A stretch of DNA of 64,000 nucleotides, taken from Lachnotalea sp. AF33-28. Its GTDB lineage: Bacteria > Bacillota > Clostridia > Lachnospirales > Lachnospiraceae. The stretch covers positions 310,001-374,000 of the forward strand of contig NZ_QUEE01000002.1 of the NCBI RefSeq assembly GCF_003477885.1. The letters are read 5' to 3'. Position 1 is the first letter of the stretch. Every line of letters starts with the position of its first letter. Shown here one piece after another: positions 25,634 through 34,522 of this stretch. Made by a program: the position numbers and the translations under genes. The notes beneath the pieces were generated by a model that had not been told where the DNA came from, did not search any database, and saw nothing but the letters and a program-made list of their open reading frames with translations.

Positions 25634-28048
25634 ATGACACCTTATAATCATAAGGAGATTGAGAAAAAATGGCGCAGAGAATGGCAGGAGCATCCAATCA
25701 ACGTGGATGACGGGACAAAGCCGAAGTATTACTGTCTGGATATGTTCCCTTATCCATCCGGCAGCGGCCTGCACGTTGGCCACTGGAGAGGCTATGTAAT
25801 CAGCGATGTATGGAGCCGTTACAAGATGCTTCAGGGGTACTACCTGATTCATCCCATGGGCTGGGATGCGTTCGGCCTGCCCGCCGAGAATTATGCGATT
25901 AAGATGGGCGTGCACCCGGCCAAATCGACCGCAGAGAACATCGCCAATATCAAGCGCCAGATGAACGAAATTTCAGCGATCTATGACTGGGATATGGAAG
26001 TAAATACCACGGACCCGGATTTCTACAAATGGACTCAGTGGATTTTTGTGAAAATGTTTAAAGCGGGGCTGGCTTATGAGAAAGAGATGCCCATTAACTG
26101 GTGTCCGTCCTGTAAGACCGGACTGGCCAATGAAGAGGTGGTAAACGGCTGCTGCGAGCGCTGCGGAGCTCCCGTCACGAAGAAAAACCTGAAACAGTGG
26201 ATGTTAAGAATCACCAGTTATGCTGAGCGCCTGTTAAACGATCTGGATCAGCTGGACTGGCCGGAAAAGGTTAAGAAAATGCAGTCCGACTGGATCGGCA
26301 AGAGCTATGGGGCGGAAATTGATTTCGAAGTAAAGGGCATGGAAGATAAGATCAAGGTATATACCACGAGGCCCGATACGCTTTACGGCGCTACCTTCAT
26401 GGTGCTGGCACCGGAACATGCTCTGGCGAAGAAACTGGCCACAGCGGACAATGAAAAGGCGGTGGATGACTATATTTTCCGTTCTTCCATGAGATCCTCC
26501 GTGGACAGACTCCAGGATAAAGAGAAGACCGGCGTATTCACCGGAAGCTATGCCATAAATCCGATGAATCAGGCGCTGATTCCGATCTGGATCTCGGATT
26601 ATGTGCTGGCGGATTACGGCACCGGGGCGATCATGTGCGTGCCCGCCCATGATGACAGAGACTTTGAATTCGCAAAGAAATTCAATATACCGATCATACA
26701 GGTCATCGCCAAAGACGGAGCGGAAGCAGAGAATCTGCAGGAAGCTTATACGGATCCCGGCATCATGATCAATTCCGGCGTATGGACCGGGATGGACTCC
26801 GAGGATATCAAGCAGAAGGCCCCCTATATCATGGAGGAAAGAGGCATCGGCAAAAAGACCGTCAATTATAAGCTGCGCGACTGGGTATTCAGCAGACAGC
26901 GCTACTGGGGTGAACCGATCCCGATCATACACTGCCCTCACTGCGGCGCGGTTCCGGTGCCGGAGGACCAGCTGCCGTTATTGCTGCCTGAAGTGGAATC
27001 CTATCAGCCTACCGGTACCGGCGAATCACCGTTAGCGGATATCGAGGACTGGGTGAATACAACCTGCCCTGTCTGCGGCGCGCCTGCCAAGAGAGAAACC
27101 AATACGATGCCCCAGTGGGCGGGTTCTTCATGGTATTTCCTGCGCTATGTGGATAATAAGAATAAAGAAGCGCTGGTGGATAAGGAAAAGGCGGATAAAT
27201 ACCTGCCTGTGGATATGTACATCGGCGGTGTGGAGCACGCGGTGCTGCATCTTCTGTATTCCAGATTTTATACGAAATTCCTGTATGATATCGGTGCCGT
27301 GGATTTCCAGGAGCCATTTAAGAAGCTGTTTAATCAGGGCATGATCACCGGCAAAAACGGCATTAAGATGAGCAAATCCAAGGGAAATGTCGTATCCCCC
27401 GACGATCTGGTGAAAGATTACGGCTGTGATTCCCTAAGGCTGTATGAGCTGTTTGTGGGGCCGCCGGAACTGGATTCTGAATGGGATGACAGAGGAATCG
27501 AAGGCGTTTACCGCTTTATCACCCGGTTCTGGAATCTGGTGATGGACAACAGGGAGAAAAACGTTAAGGCAACCAAGGAAATGATCAAAATCCGCCACAA
27601 GATGGTATACGACATCACAACCCGGCTGGAGGCATTCAGCCTCAACACCGTTGTCAGCGGATTTATGGAATACAACAATAAAATGATCGACCTGGCTAAG
27701 AGAGAGGGCGGAATCGATAAGGAGACGCTGGAAACAGCGGTGACCATGCTGGCTCCGTTCGCACCGCATATCGGGGAAGAGCTGTGGAGACAGCTGGGAC
27801 ATGAGACCAGCGTATTTGACAAAACCAACAGCTGGCCGAGCTACGACGAGGAATCCATGAAGGATGATGAGATCGAGGTCGCAGTTCAGATCAACGGTAA
27901 GACCAAATGTGTGGTGACCGTGCCTGCAGACATCTCCAAAGAGGATGCCATTGCCGCTGGAAAAGAGGCGCTGGGCGACAGGCTGACCGGCAGCGTGGTC
28001 AAAGAGATTTATGTGCCGGGCAGGATTATCAATATTGTAGCTAAATAG
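25634..28048 (+). CDS. leuS: Leucyl-tRNA synthetase
   Basis: A class I synthetase of 804 residues, the usual bacterial length. The HIGH-type motif GSGLHVGHWRGY lies at ~40, a zinc-finger-like Cys set (CPSCKTGLANEEV, then CCERCG) near 160-185, the editing domain near 220-410, KMSKSKGN near residue 577, and the tRNA-binding C-terminus ends YVPGRIINIVAK. The ATG at 25634 has AGGAGG eight bases upstream. The frame is open further upstream into the T-box, but those codons are not translated. It is controlled by the leucine T-box. Confidence 0.98.
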   Translation: MTPYNHKEIEKKWRREWQEHPINVDDGTKPKYYCLDMFPYPSGSGLHVGHWRGYVISDVWSRYKMLQGYYLIHPMGWDAFGLPAENYAIKMGVHPAKSTAENIANIKRQMNEISAIYDWDMEVNTTDPDFYKWTQWIFVKMFKAGLAYEKEMPINWCPSCKTGLANEEVVNGCCERCGAPVTKKNLKQWMLRITSYAERLLNDLDQLDWPEKVKKMQSDWIGKSYGAEIDFEVKGMEDKIKVYTTRPDTLYGATFMVLAPEHALAKKLATADNEKAVDDYIFRSSMRSSVDRLQDKEKTGVFTGSYAINPMNQALIPIWISDYVLADYGTGAIMCVPAHDDRDFEFAKKFNIPIIQVIAKDGAEAENLQEAYTDPGIMINSGVWTGMDSEDIKQKAPYIMEERGIGKKTVNYKLRDWVFSRQRYWGEPIPIIHCPHCGAVPVPEDQLPLLLPEVESYQPTGTGESPLADIEDWVNTTCPVCGAPAKRETNTMPQWAGSSWYFLRYVDNKNKEALVDKEKADKYLPVDMYIGGVEHAVLHLLYSRFYTKFLYDIGAVDFQEPFKKLFNQGMITGKNGIKMSKSKGNVVSPDDLVKDYGCDSLRLYELFVGPPELDSEWDDRGIEGVYRFITRFWNLVMDNREKNVKATKEMIKIRHKMVYDITTRLEAFSLNTVVSGFMEYNNKMIDLAKREGGIDKETLETAVTMLAPFAPHIGEELWRQLGHETSVFDKTNSWPSYDEESMKDDEIEVAVQINGKTKCVVTVPADISKEDAIAAGKEALGDRLTGSVVKEIYVPGRIINIVAK

Positions 28049-28067
28049 TGTGAAAGAAGAGTGCGGT

Positions 28068-28097
28068 AAGCAGCGCGGACGGTAGTCTGCGCTGCTT
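28068..28097 (+). terminator. Terminator of leuS
   Basis: A 13 bp stem (AAGCAGCGCGGAC pairing with GTCTGCGCTGCTT, one wobble) with a 4-base loop GGTA, followed by ATTT. Confidence 0.75.
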
Positions 28098-28122
28098 ATT
28101 TGCGCGTCAGGCTGGCGCACGG

Positions 28123-28152
28123 TTACTGCTTAGAGCGCCGATAAAGCAGCGC
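28123..28152 (+). repeat. Left-arm fragment of the palindromic repeat
   Basis: The segment begins TTACT as copy 2 does and shares GCCGATAAAGCAGCGC (28137-28152) exactly with copy 1 at 13433-13448. No core or right arm follows, so it looks like a truncated or decayed third copy between leuS and xpt. Confidence 0.45.
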
Positions 28153-28204
28153 CTGACAGGCCGGATAAATCCGAAAGTCAAGGCTGGACTTATGCATTCC
28201 CAGA

Positions 28205-28213
28205 TGTTATGAT
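28205..28213 (+). promoter_or_regulatory. Extended -10 promoter of xpt
   Basis: TGTTATGAT, about 70 bases before the xpt start, with a poor -35. I looked for a purine riboswitch in this leader and saw none of its conserved loops. Confidence 0.4.
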
Positions 28214-28279
28214 GAAAGAAAACAGGCAGTGCAGGTATCATAAGCTTCGCCGAACACAGATCGGAAAGGACAAAAGAAG

Positions 28280-28855
28280 ATGGAATTATTAAAGGAACGG
28301 ATACGAAAGGACGGCAGGGTCAAAGAGGGAAATATCATCAAAGTGGATAATTTTCTCAATCACCAGATGGATATCGGGCTCCTTCAGGAAATCGGCAGGG
28401 AGTTTCGAAGGCTTTTCCCGGACCCGGATATTAACAAGATTCTGACGATTGAGGCATCGGGGATCGGCATCGCAGCAATCGCAGCACAGTATTTTGGCAA
28501 TGTGCCCGTTGTATTCGCCAAAAAGGCGAAGTCCAAAAATCTGGACGGGGAACTTTATATGACTCAGGTGAGATCCTTTACGAAAGGCACGGTATTCGAT
28601 GTCCAGATTGAAGCCCGATTTTTAACAGGCGCGGATAAAGTGCTGATTATCGATGATTTCCTGGCCAGGGGAGAGGCACTGAAAGGCCTGATCGACATCG
28701 TGGACCAATCCGGCGCAGCGCTTGCCGGCTGCGGCATCGTGATCGAAAAGGGATTTCAGGACGGCGGGGAGATCATACGCGGCCGCGGTGTGAATCTGAA
28801 ATCTCTTGCGATTATCGACAGCATTGACGAAGGCCTGATACAGTTCAGAGATTAG
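28280..28855 (+). CDS. xpt: Xanthine phosphoribosyltransferase
   Basis: A 191-residue protein with the normal length and start of the family (MELLKERIRKDGRV, then KVDNFLNHQMD). It salvages xanthine to XMP using PRPP. The PRPP-binding motif VLIIDDFLARGEA is at about residues 120-132. The ATG has AAAGGA upstream. It appears to be a single-gene transcript ending in the hairpin at 28858. Confidence 0.95.
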   Translation: MELLKERIRKDGRVKEGNIIKVDNFLNHQMDIGLLQEIGREFRRLFPDPDINKILTIEASGIGIAAIAAQYFGNVPVVFAKKAKSKNLDGELYMTQVRSFTKGTVFDVQIEARFLTGADKVLIIDDFLARGEALKGLIDIVDQSGAALAGCGIVIEKGFQDGGEIIRGRGVNLKSLAIIDSIDEGLIQFRD

Positions 28856-28857
28856 AA

Positions 28858-28900
28858 GGGGCTGCGGCCAGGCAAAACAAATTTGCCTGGCCGCAGCCCC
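28858..28900. terminator. Hairpin between xpt and DUF1622 gene
   Basis: A perfect 19 bp stem (GGGGCTGCGGCCAGGCAAA with its complement) and a 5-base loop between convergent genes. T runs are short, so it is a stable but not classical terminator. Confidence 0.7.
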
Positions 28901-28931
28901 TCCGGTTTGGACAGTGCCGGTTAAATTCCGT

Positions 28932-29255
28932 TTAATTCTGTGAATCAAATTTAATTTCATAATGTATCACAAAGGTGAGAATCGCCCTCAGCACGATGAT
29001 CGCAGCCAGCACATACATCTCATTGAATGTTTTTGTGATAACCGTTCTTAAAATTTCGCCTCCCAGTTTAAATTCCAGGGCAAATGCCAGCGTTCTGGCG
29101 AAGTCCAGTTTGATGTCATGGTGATCCGAGTGGAAGCCTGATTTGAGATAGAGCGCAAATGCTTTCACCGCGCCGATGGTAATAACCAGTATCCCCATGC
29201 ATTCCAGGATATGAATCAGATAAGTGACAACCGTAGTCAATATTTCTTCAAACAT
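28932..29255 (-). CDS. DUF1622 membrane protein
   Basis: A 107-residue protein with an N-terminal helix (YLIHILECMGILVITIGAV), a middle segment HDIKLDFARTLAFALEFKLG typical of DUF1622, and a C-terminal hydrophobic helix (EMYVLAAIIVLRAILTFVI). It should have three membrane helices. The role of the family is not known. It stands alone and converges on xpt. Confidence 0.85.
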   Translation of the reverse strand: MFEEILTTVVTYLIHILECMGILVITIGAVKAFALYLKSGFHSDHHDIKLDFARTLAFALEFKLGGEILRTVITKTFNEMYVLAAIIVLRAILTFVIHYEIKFDSQN

Positions 29256-29395
29256 GTTTGTCCCGCAGCTCCTTAATTTTACGCGGCCGCCTCTTTAAAC
29301 TGCCGGAGGTAAGCCGCTGTCCTTTATTATAACGGAATACATCCGTTTTTTCCAGTATAAATCGCAGGAAATTCTTCCGGCGGACCTGTATACAG

Positions 29396-29596
29396 TTACT
29401 ATTCACGGCTGCCGGTAAAGCAGCGCATGGCGGGGCAGAGTGTGGTCCTCATAGGGATCCCTTGAAGCCCGCCGGTTCTTTCGCTGCGTAGTTTGCAGCG
29501 TTAGAACCGCTGCGCGCTTCACGGAGCGAGAGCGTGTCCCAATGAGGACCACACTCTGCCCCGCCATGCGCGGGAAGTTTACGGCAGCTGTGAACC
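29396..29596. repeat. Long palindromic MITE-like element, copy 2
   Basis: About 201 bp, same architecture and same orientation relative to the downstream gene as copy 1. The 87 bp core (29454-29540) is identical. The inner paired segment (29426-29445 with 29549-29568) differs from copy 1 at four positions in each arm, and every change is matched so that pairing stays perfect. It is flanked by the direct repeat ACCTGTATACAG at 29384-29395 and 29594-29605; that word contains a palindrome, so the exact duplication length is uncertain. The right flank supplies the -35 of the next promoter. Confidence 0.85.
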
Positions 29597-29598
29597 TG

Positions 29599-29627
29599 TA
29601 TACAGCAATGCAAAGCTGTGCTATCAT
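29599..29627 (+). promoter_or_regulatory. Promoter of the glycogen debranching gene, at the repeat boundary
   Basis: TATACA, 17-base spacer, TATCAT with extended TG. The -35 hexamer lies inside the right-hand flanking duplication of the palindromic element. Confidence 0.5.
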
Positions 29628-29688
29628 GAACAAAAGGCTGCATAAAATAAGAGTGCGCACCGAAGCGAGCGCGGAAATGGAGAATGGA

Positions 29689-31803
29689 ATGGAACAAAAA
29701 AGCGGGATGCAGATGATACCCCTGGATACGATTAACGGCTTTCCGGTGCGCCCCGGTTTTTATCTGGAAAACGGAGCCATGGCACTTCCGGGAGGTGTAA
29801 ATTTCACCGTTTTTTCCCATAATGCGACGGCTGTCTGGCTGCTGCTGTTTCGGCGGGCGGAGTGCGATCCCTATGCAGTGCTGCCCTTTCCGGAGTCCTA
29901 CCGGATCGGAAATGTGTATTCTATGATTGTCTTCGGCCTGGATATAGCGGAGTTTGAGTATGCTTACTGTGTGGATGGCCCCTATGACCCGAAAAAAGGC
30001 CTTATTTTTGACCGGCAGAAGATTCTTTTGGATCCCTATGCCCGGGCGGTGGCCGGCCAGAGCGTTTGGGGACAGAAGGCGGCCTGTGACTGCGCTTACA
30101 GGGCCAGGGTGGTCAGCAATGATTTTGACTGGGGAAAATTCAGACAGCCGGGACTGGATATGAAGGATATGATTATCTATGAGCTTCATGTGAGAGGCTT
30201 TACCCGCCATGCCTCATCCGGAGTGAAGTACCCCGGCACCTTTGACGGTCTGAAGGAAAAGATCCCTTATCTGAAGCGGCTGGGGATCAACGCGGTGGAG
30301 CTGATGCCCATCTTTGAATTTGATGAGATGCGGGACGCCAGAGTGGTGGACGGGCGGAAACTGCTGGATTATTGGGGATATAACCCCGTCAGCTTTTTTG
30401 CGCCCAATACCAGCTATGCCTCCAGGAAGGAGGACAACAGGGAGGGGGAGGAGCTGAAGCATCTGATCAGGGCCCTGAATGAAAACGGCATAGAGGTGAT
30501 TCTGGATGTGGTGTTTAACCATACGGCGGAAGGCAATGAACAGGGGCCTTTCTTTTCTTTTAAAGGCTTTGACAATAATATTTACTATATGCTGACGCCT
30601 GACGGACAGTATTACAACTTCAGCGGCTGCGGCAATACCTTAAACTGCAGCCATCCCATCGTGCAGCGCATGATCATGGATTGTCTGCGTTATTGGGTGA
30701 CCGAGTACCGGGTGGACGGATTCCGATTCGATCTGGCCACGATACTGGGGCGCAATGAAGACGGTTCGCCTATGAGCAAACCTCCTCTGCTGCAGGCCCT
30801 TGCCTTTGATCCGGTTCTGGGCGCGACGAAGCTGATTGCAGAGGCCTGGGATGCAGGCGGGCTGTACCAGGTGGGCAGCTTTCCGGCCTGGAACCGATGG
30901 TCGGAGTGGAATGGGAAATACAGGGATGATTTGCGGGCCTTTTTAAAGGGCGACGCAGGAAAGGCCCAGGCGGCGCTCAACCGCATCATGGGCTCCAGAG
31001 ATCTCTACGATCCGGCCTACCGGGGGGAAACGGCATCTGTCAATTTTATCACCTGTCATGACGGTTTTACGCTGAAGGATCTCTATTCTTATAATGTGAA
31101 GCATAATGAAGGCAACGGCTGGAATAACACCGACGGGGAAAACAATAACTTGAGCTGGAACTGCGGGGCGGAGGGCGAGACTTCGGACATACAGGTGCTG
31201 TCTCTGCGGGAAAAGCTGATCAGAAATGCGTTCGCCGTGCTGATGTGCAGCAGAGGCACGCCGATGTTTCTGGCCGGTGATGAGTTTGGCAATACCCAGT
31301 ATGGCAACAACAATACCTACTGCCAGGACAATGAGATTTCCTGGCTGGACTGGAGCCTGCAAAAAGAGAATGCGAAGCTGTTTGACTTCTTTTGTTATAT
31401 GATCCGTTTCCGTAAGGAGCATCCGGTGCTTAGAGGAAAAACCGCCCCTTCTTCCTGCGGATTTCCGGATATGAGCACCCATGGAAGGACACCGTGGAAG
31501 CATGAATTCCACTGGGATGACAGGATGATCGCGGTGCTGTTTGACGGCAAGAGAGAGGAGGGCGGAGGGGATGACATCGTCTATCTGGCTGTAAATGCCA
31601 ACTGGGAAACGGAATACCCTAAGCTTCCGGAACTGCCCCGGGGATATATATGGCTTCAGGCGGTGGATACCGGAAGAGAAGGCTGTTATTATGAGGAGTA
31701 CCGGGATATGCCCCGCGCGGAAGGAAACCTCACCATGCAGCCGCGCTCCGTTGCGGTCTGCATAGGCGCACGGCCGGAAGAAATGTCAAATATATCGGAG
31801 TAA
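29689..31803 (+). CDS. glgX: Isoamylase-type glycogen debranching enzyme (GH13)
   Basis: About 704 residues with an N-terminal CBM48 domain (RPGFYLENGAMALPGGVNF) and a GH13 barrel. The four GH13 motifs are visible: DVVFNHT, GFRFDLATI with the catalytic Asp, LIAEAWDAGG with the catalytic Glu, and NFITCHDG. It cleaves alpha-1,6 links in glycogen or limit dextrins. The ATG at 29689 has GGAG six bases upstream; an ATG four codons earlier (29677) is also possible. The frame runs open back into the palindromic repeat, but that part is not coding. Confidence 0.92.
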   Translation: MEQKSGMQMIPLDTINGFPVRPGFYLENGAMALPGGVNFTVFSHNATAVWLLLFRRAECDPYAVLPFPESYRIGNVYSMIVFGLDIAEFEYAYCVDGPYDPKKGLIFDRQKILLDPYARAVAGQSVWGQKAACDCAYRARVVSNDFDWGKFRQPGLDMKDMIIYELHVRGFTRHASSGVKYPGTFDGLKEKIPYLKRLGINAVELMPIFEFDEMRDARVVDGRKLLDYWGYNPVSFFAPNTSYASRKEDNREGEELKHLIRALNENGIEVILDVVFNHTAEGNEQGPFFSFKGFDNNIYYMLTPDGQYYNFSGCGNTLNCSHPIVQRMIMDCLRYWVTEYRVDGFRFDLATILGRNEDGSPMSKPPLLQALAFDPVLGATKLIAEAWDAGGLYQVGSFPAWNRWSEWNGKYRDDLRAFLKGDAGKAQAALNRIMGSRDLYDPAYRGETASVNFITCHDGFTLKDLYSYNVKHNEGNGWNNTDGENNNLSWNCGAEGETSDIQVLSLREKLIRNAFAVLMCSRGTPMFLAGDEFGNTQYGNNNTYCQDNEISWLDWSLQKENAKLFDFFCYMIRFRKEHPVLRGKTAPSSCGFPDMSTHGRTPWKHEFHWDDRMIAVLFDGKREEGGGDDIVYLAVNANWETEYPKLPELPRGYIWLQAVDTGREGCYYEEYRDMPRAEGNLTMQPRSVAVCIGARPEEMSNISE

Positions 31804-31809
31804 ATGTCA

Positions 31810-31837
31810 TTGAAAATACCGCCTGTGATGTTATGCT
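31810..31837 (+). promoter_or_regulatory. Possible internal promoter of the GH51 gene
   Basis: TTGAAA, 16 bases, TATGCT with extended TG, in the 92-base gap after glgX. An imperfect hairpin (CGGC..CCGC with GCGG..GCCG) follows before the ribosome site. Confidence 0.35.
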
Positions 31838-31895
31838 ACAGATAAACGGCCTGCCGCATAACGCGGGCCGGCAAACAGGTAAAGGAGAAGCGTAT

Positions 31896-33371
31896 ATGAG
31901 CAAACTGATCGTGAACACTCTGAATAAAAAGAGTAAAATCAACAAGAATATCTACGGCCATTTTTCGGAACATCTGGGCAGATGCATCTACCAGGGGATT
32001 TATGTGGGCGAAAATTCGGAAATTCCCAATACAAACGGCATGCGCAACGATGTGGTTGCGGCACTGAAGCAGATTAAGGTCCCTGTGCTGCGCTGGCCGG
32101 GCGGCTGCTTTGCGGATGAATACCATTGGAAGGACGGCATCGGGCCGAAAGAAAACCGCAAAAAAATGGTCAATACCCATTGGGGCGGGGTTGTGGAGGA
32201 CAATTCCTTCGGAACACATGAGTTTTTGGAATTCTGCCGTCAGGTGGGCTGTGAACCCTATATTAACGGCAATGTGGGCAGCGGCACCGTGCAGGAAATG
32301 AGCGAATGGATGGAATATATGACCTTTGACGGCATCTCTCCCATGGCCCAGCTGCGCAGGGAAAACGGAAGAGAAGAGCCCTGGAAGATCAAATATTTCG
32401 GCGTGGGCAATGAAAACTGGGGCTGCGGCGGCTGTATGCGTCCGGAATACTACGCGGATGAGTACAGAAGGTACCAGACCTATGTCAGAAATTACGGCGA
32501 CAATAAGGTGTTTAAGATTGCCTGCGGCCCCAACTCCGGGGATTACCGCTGGACAGAAAAAGTGATGGAAATCGCGGGGAAACATATGAATGCGCTGTCG
32601 CTCCATTACTACACGGTGCCGGGGGACTGGAACGGCAAAGGAAGCGCCACCGATTTCGATGAAAAGACCTATTATCTGACACTTCATAAAGCGCTTCATA
32701 TGGAGGAACTGGTAAATAACCACCTGCAGATCATGAACCGTTTTGATCCAGAGCATAAAGTGGGCCTGATCGTGGATGAGTGGGGGACCTGGTATGACGT
32801 GGAGCCGGGGACCAATCCGGGATTCTTATACCAGCAGAATACCATGAGGGACGCGATTGTGGCGGCGGTAAATCTCAATATCTTTAATGAGCACAGCGAC
32901 CGCATCGTCATGGCGAATATCGCTCAGATGGTAAATGTGCTTCAGGCGGTAATATTGACGGAAGGAAACCGGATGGTGCTTACCCCCACCTATCATGTGT
33001 TCGATCTGTACAAAGATCATCAGGACGCAACGCTTGTGGAGAGCTATCTGGACACCGAAAAGATCGGGGTGGCGGAGGAACATCAGGTGCCGAACTTAAG
33101 CGCATCCGTATCCGAGGATGCAAATGGCGTGCTGCATATCACCGCGGCGAACCTGTCGGCGGACAAGGCATATCCCTTGGAATGTGAGATTGTCGGCAGA
33201 GGTGCGGTATCTGCGGAAGCGCTCATACTTGCCGGCAGCATGGATACTTATAATGACTTCACGCAGGGAAACAGGGTCGGAGTAGAAGCCTTTGACGGCG
33301 TAAGCTGTATGGGCAACCGGATTTCCTTTGAGATCCCCGCCTGCAGTGTAATGAAGATCACTGTGAGATAG
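31896..33371 (+). CDS. Alpha-L-arabinofuranosidase, GH51
   Basis: A 491-residue intracellular-type GH51 enzyme (no signal peptide) that removes arabinose from arabino-oligosaccharides. The N-terminus INKNIYGHFSEHLGRCIYQGIYVG is a family hallmark (KNIYGHFSEHLGR near residue 18). The acid/base Glu is E173 in GVGNENWG and the nucleophile Glu is E295 in VDEWGTWY. The C-terminal beta domain is complete. The ATG at 31896 has AAAGGAG eight bases upstream. Next to glgX it suggests a polysaccharide-degrading segment. Confidence 0.95.
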   Translation: MSKLIVNTLNKKSKINKNIYGHFSEHLGRCIYQGIYVGENSEIPNTNGMRNDVVAALKQIKVPVLRWPGGCFADEYHWKDGIGPKENRKKMVNTHWGGVVEDNSFGTHEFLEFCRQVGCEPYINGNVGSGTVQEMSEWMEYMTFDGISPMAQLRRENGREEPWKIKYFGVGNENWGCGGCMRPEYYADEYRRYQTYVRNYGDNKVFKIACGPNSGDYRWTEKVMEIAGKHMNALSLHYYTVPGDWNGKGSATDFDEKTYYLTLHKALHMEELVNNHLQIMNRFDPEHKVGLIVDEWGTWYDVEPGTNPGFLYQQNTMRDAIVAAVNLNIFNEHSDRIVMANIAQMVNVLQAVILTEGNRMVLTPTYHVFDLYKDHQDATLVESYLDTEKIGVAEEHQVPNLSASVSEDANGVLHITAANLSADKAYPLECEIVGRGAVSAEALILAGSMDTYNDFTQGNRVGVEAFDGVSCMGNRISFEIPACSVMKITVR

Positions 33372-33406
33372 CAGTATACATAGTCGTATTTTCCTAATGG
33401 ACAAAA

Positions 33407-33452
33407 AGAGCGGGAATGAATGGCTTTTCAACAAAGCATTCATTCCCGCTCT
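33407..33452. terminator. Terminator between GH51 and the SIS operon
   Basis: A stem of about 20 bp (AGAGCGGGAATGAATG plus GCTTT, one bulged G) with a 5-base loop. On the minus strand it is followed by TTTTTGT, so it is the terminator of the SIS gene pair. It probably also stops GH51 transcription. Confidence 0.8.
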
Positions 33453-33456
33453 ATCA

Positions 33457-34512
33457 CTAGATCGTAACTGTGTTTTTGCTCACTCCGTCCGGATTATCCG
33501 GATTGTAGCCTCTGCTCATCGAGCACAGGCAGGCGAACATCTGCGAGAATACGGCGCAGGGAAATACAGCGGCCAGACCGTCGCAATCCCCGGAAATCAG
33601 CACAGAAGTGTCTCCCATGGCGGCAATTTCTTTGTCATTGGTTACGATGGTGGAATATATCTTCTTTTCTTCTTTCAGGCGCTGATGCAGTTCGATCACA
33701 CCTTTGTTAGTCTCTTTGTCCGCTATAAAGAAGATACAGGGCACAAAACGCTGAGCCGTCGCGATGGGGCCGTGGCGGTAGTCGCTGGACGCATAGCAGC
33801 GGGCATCCAGATAGCTGGTTTCCTGAATCTTGAGCTCTGTTTCCATTCCCAAAGCGGCCAGATAGCCGCGTCCGTAGATCATCAGATGCTCCACATTGCG
33901 GTAAATCGGCAGGATACTTTCAACCTGAGACTCCAGTTCCATGGAATGGGCTACGATATCCGGAAGTCTGGTCAAGAGGTCCATCAATTCATCGTTTCCG
34001 CTGATGTAAGCTGCGATACCGATCAGCATGGCGGTTTGTGTCAGATAGGATTTGGCTGCGGTGATGCTTAATTCCGGGCCGCATTCGTTGTTCATATAGA
34101 AACTGCCGGTTTTTGTCATCAGGCTGTCCCGCACGTTGGTGATGGAAACGCAGACACCGCCTTCCTCGTGGCATTTTTTCATTACTTCATAAACATCTGC
34201 CGCCCCTCCGGACTGTGATACACCGATCAAAAGCACATTGGAATAATCCATCGTATTGCTGTACTGGGTAACGACGCTGGGACATGCGATGCTCGCTACC
34301 ATGCCGCAGTAAATCTCAAATACATAGCGGGCCACGAGGCAGGCGTGATCGCTGGAACCCCGGGCGGCAAATACAACGGTTTTGATATCCCTCTGCTTTA
34401 CCTGTTCGGCGATGGACTTCATGACATCTCTGTTTTTTTCAATGCAGTTTCTTACCGCTTCGGGCTGTTCGTGGATCTCCCTCCACATATTGGATGTTTC
34501 CTTTGTTGCCAT
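33457..34512 (-). CDS. SIS-domain protein (GlmS/deglycase-like), second gene of the divergent operon
   Basis: 351 residues in two SIS domains without a glutaminase domain. The first has AARGSSDHA near residue 50 and GVSQSGGAAD near 98. The second carries E231 (LKIQET) and H247 (DYRHGP), exactly 16 residues apart, the Glu/His pair used by GlmS isomerase and the FrlB deglycase. The C-terminus GYNPDNPDGVSKNTVT resembles the lysine-bearing tail of GlmS. The ATG has AGGAGG seven bases upstream and follows the other SIS gene by 10 bases. Likely acts on a sugar-phosphate amine. AgaS-like isomerase is an alternative. Confidence 0.8.
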   Translation of the reverse strand: MATKETSNMWREIHEQPEAVRNCIEKNRDVMKSIAEQVKQRDIKTVVFAARGSSDHACLVARYVFEIYCGMVASIACPSVVTQYSNTMDYSNVLLIGVSQSGGAADVYEVMKKCHEEGGVCVSITNVRDSLMTKTGSFYMNNECGPELSITAAKSYLTQTAMLIGIAAYISGNDELMDLLTRLPDIVAHSMELESQVESILPIYRNVEHLMIYGRGYLAALGMETELKIQETSYLDARCYASSDYRHGPIATAQRFVPCIFFIADKETNKGVIELHQRLKEEKKIYSTIVTNDKEIAAMGDTSVLISGDCDGLAAVFPCAVFSQMFACLCSMSRGYNPDNPDGVSKNTVTI

Positions 34513-34522
34513 ATAAATCCTC

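Noticed and set aside
28098..28279. Purine riboswitch in front of xpt
   Set aside because: The conserved purine aptamer loops and the flanking P1 stem are not visible. Only an extended -10 promoter and a repeat fragment are seen.
29256..29383. Additional small gene between the DUF1622 gene and the second palindrome
   Set aside because: No frame with a ribosome site; sequence is AT-rich promoter-like DNA for the minus-strand gene.
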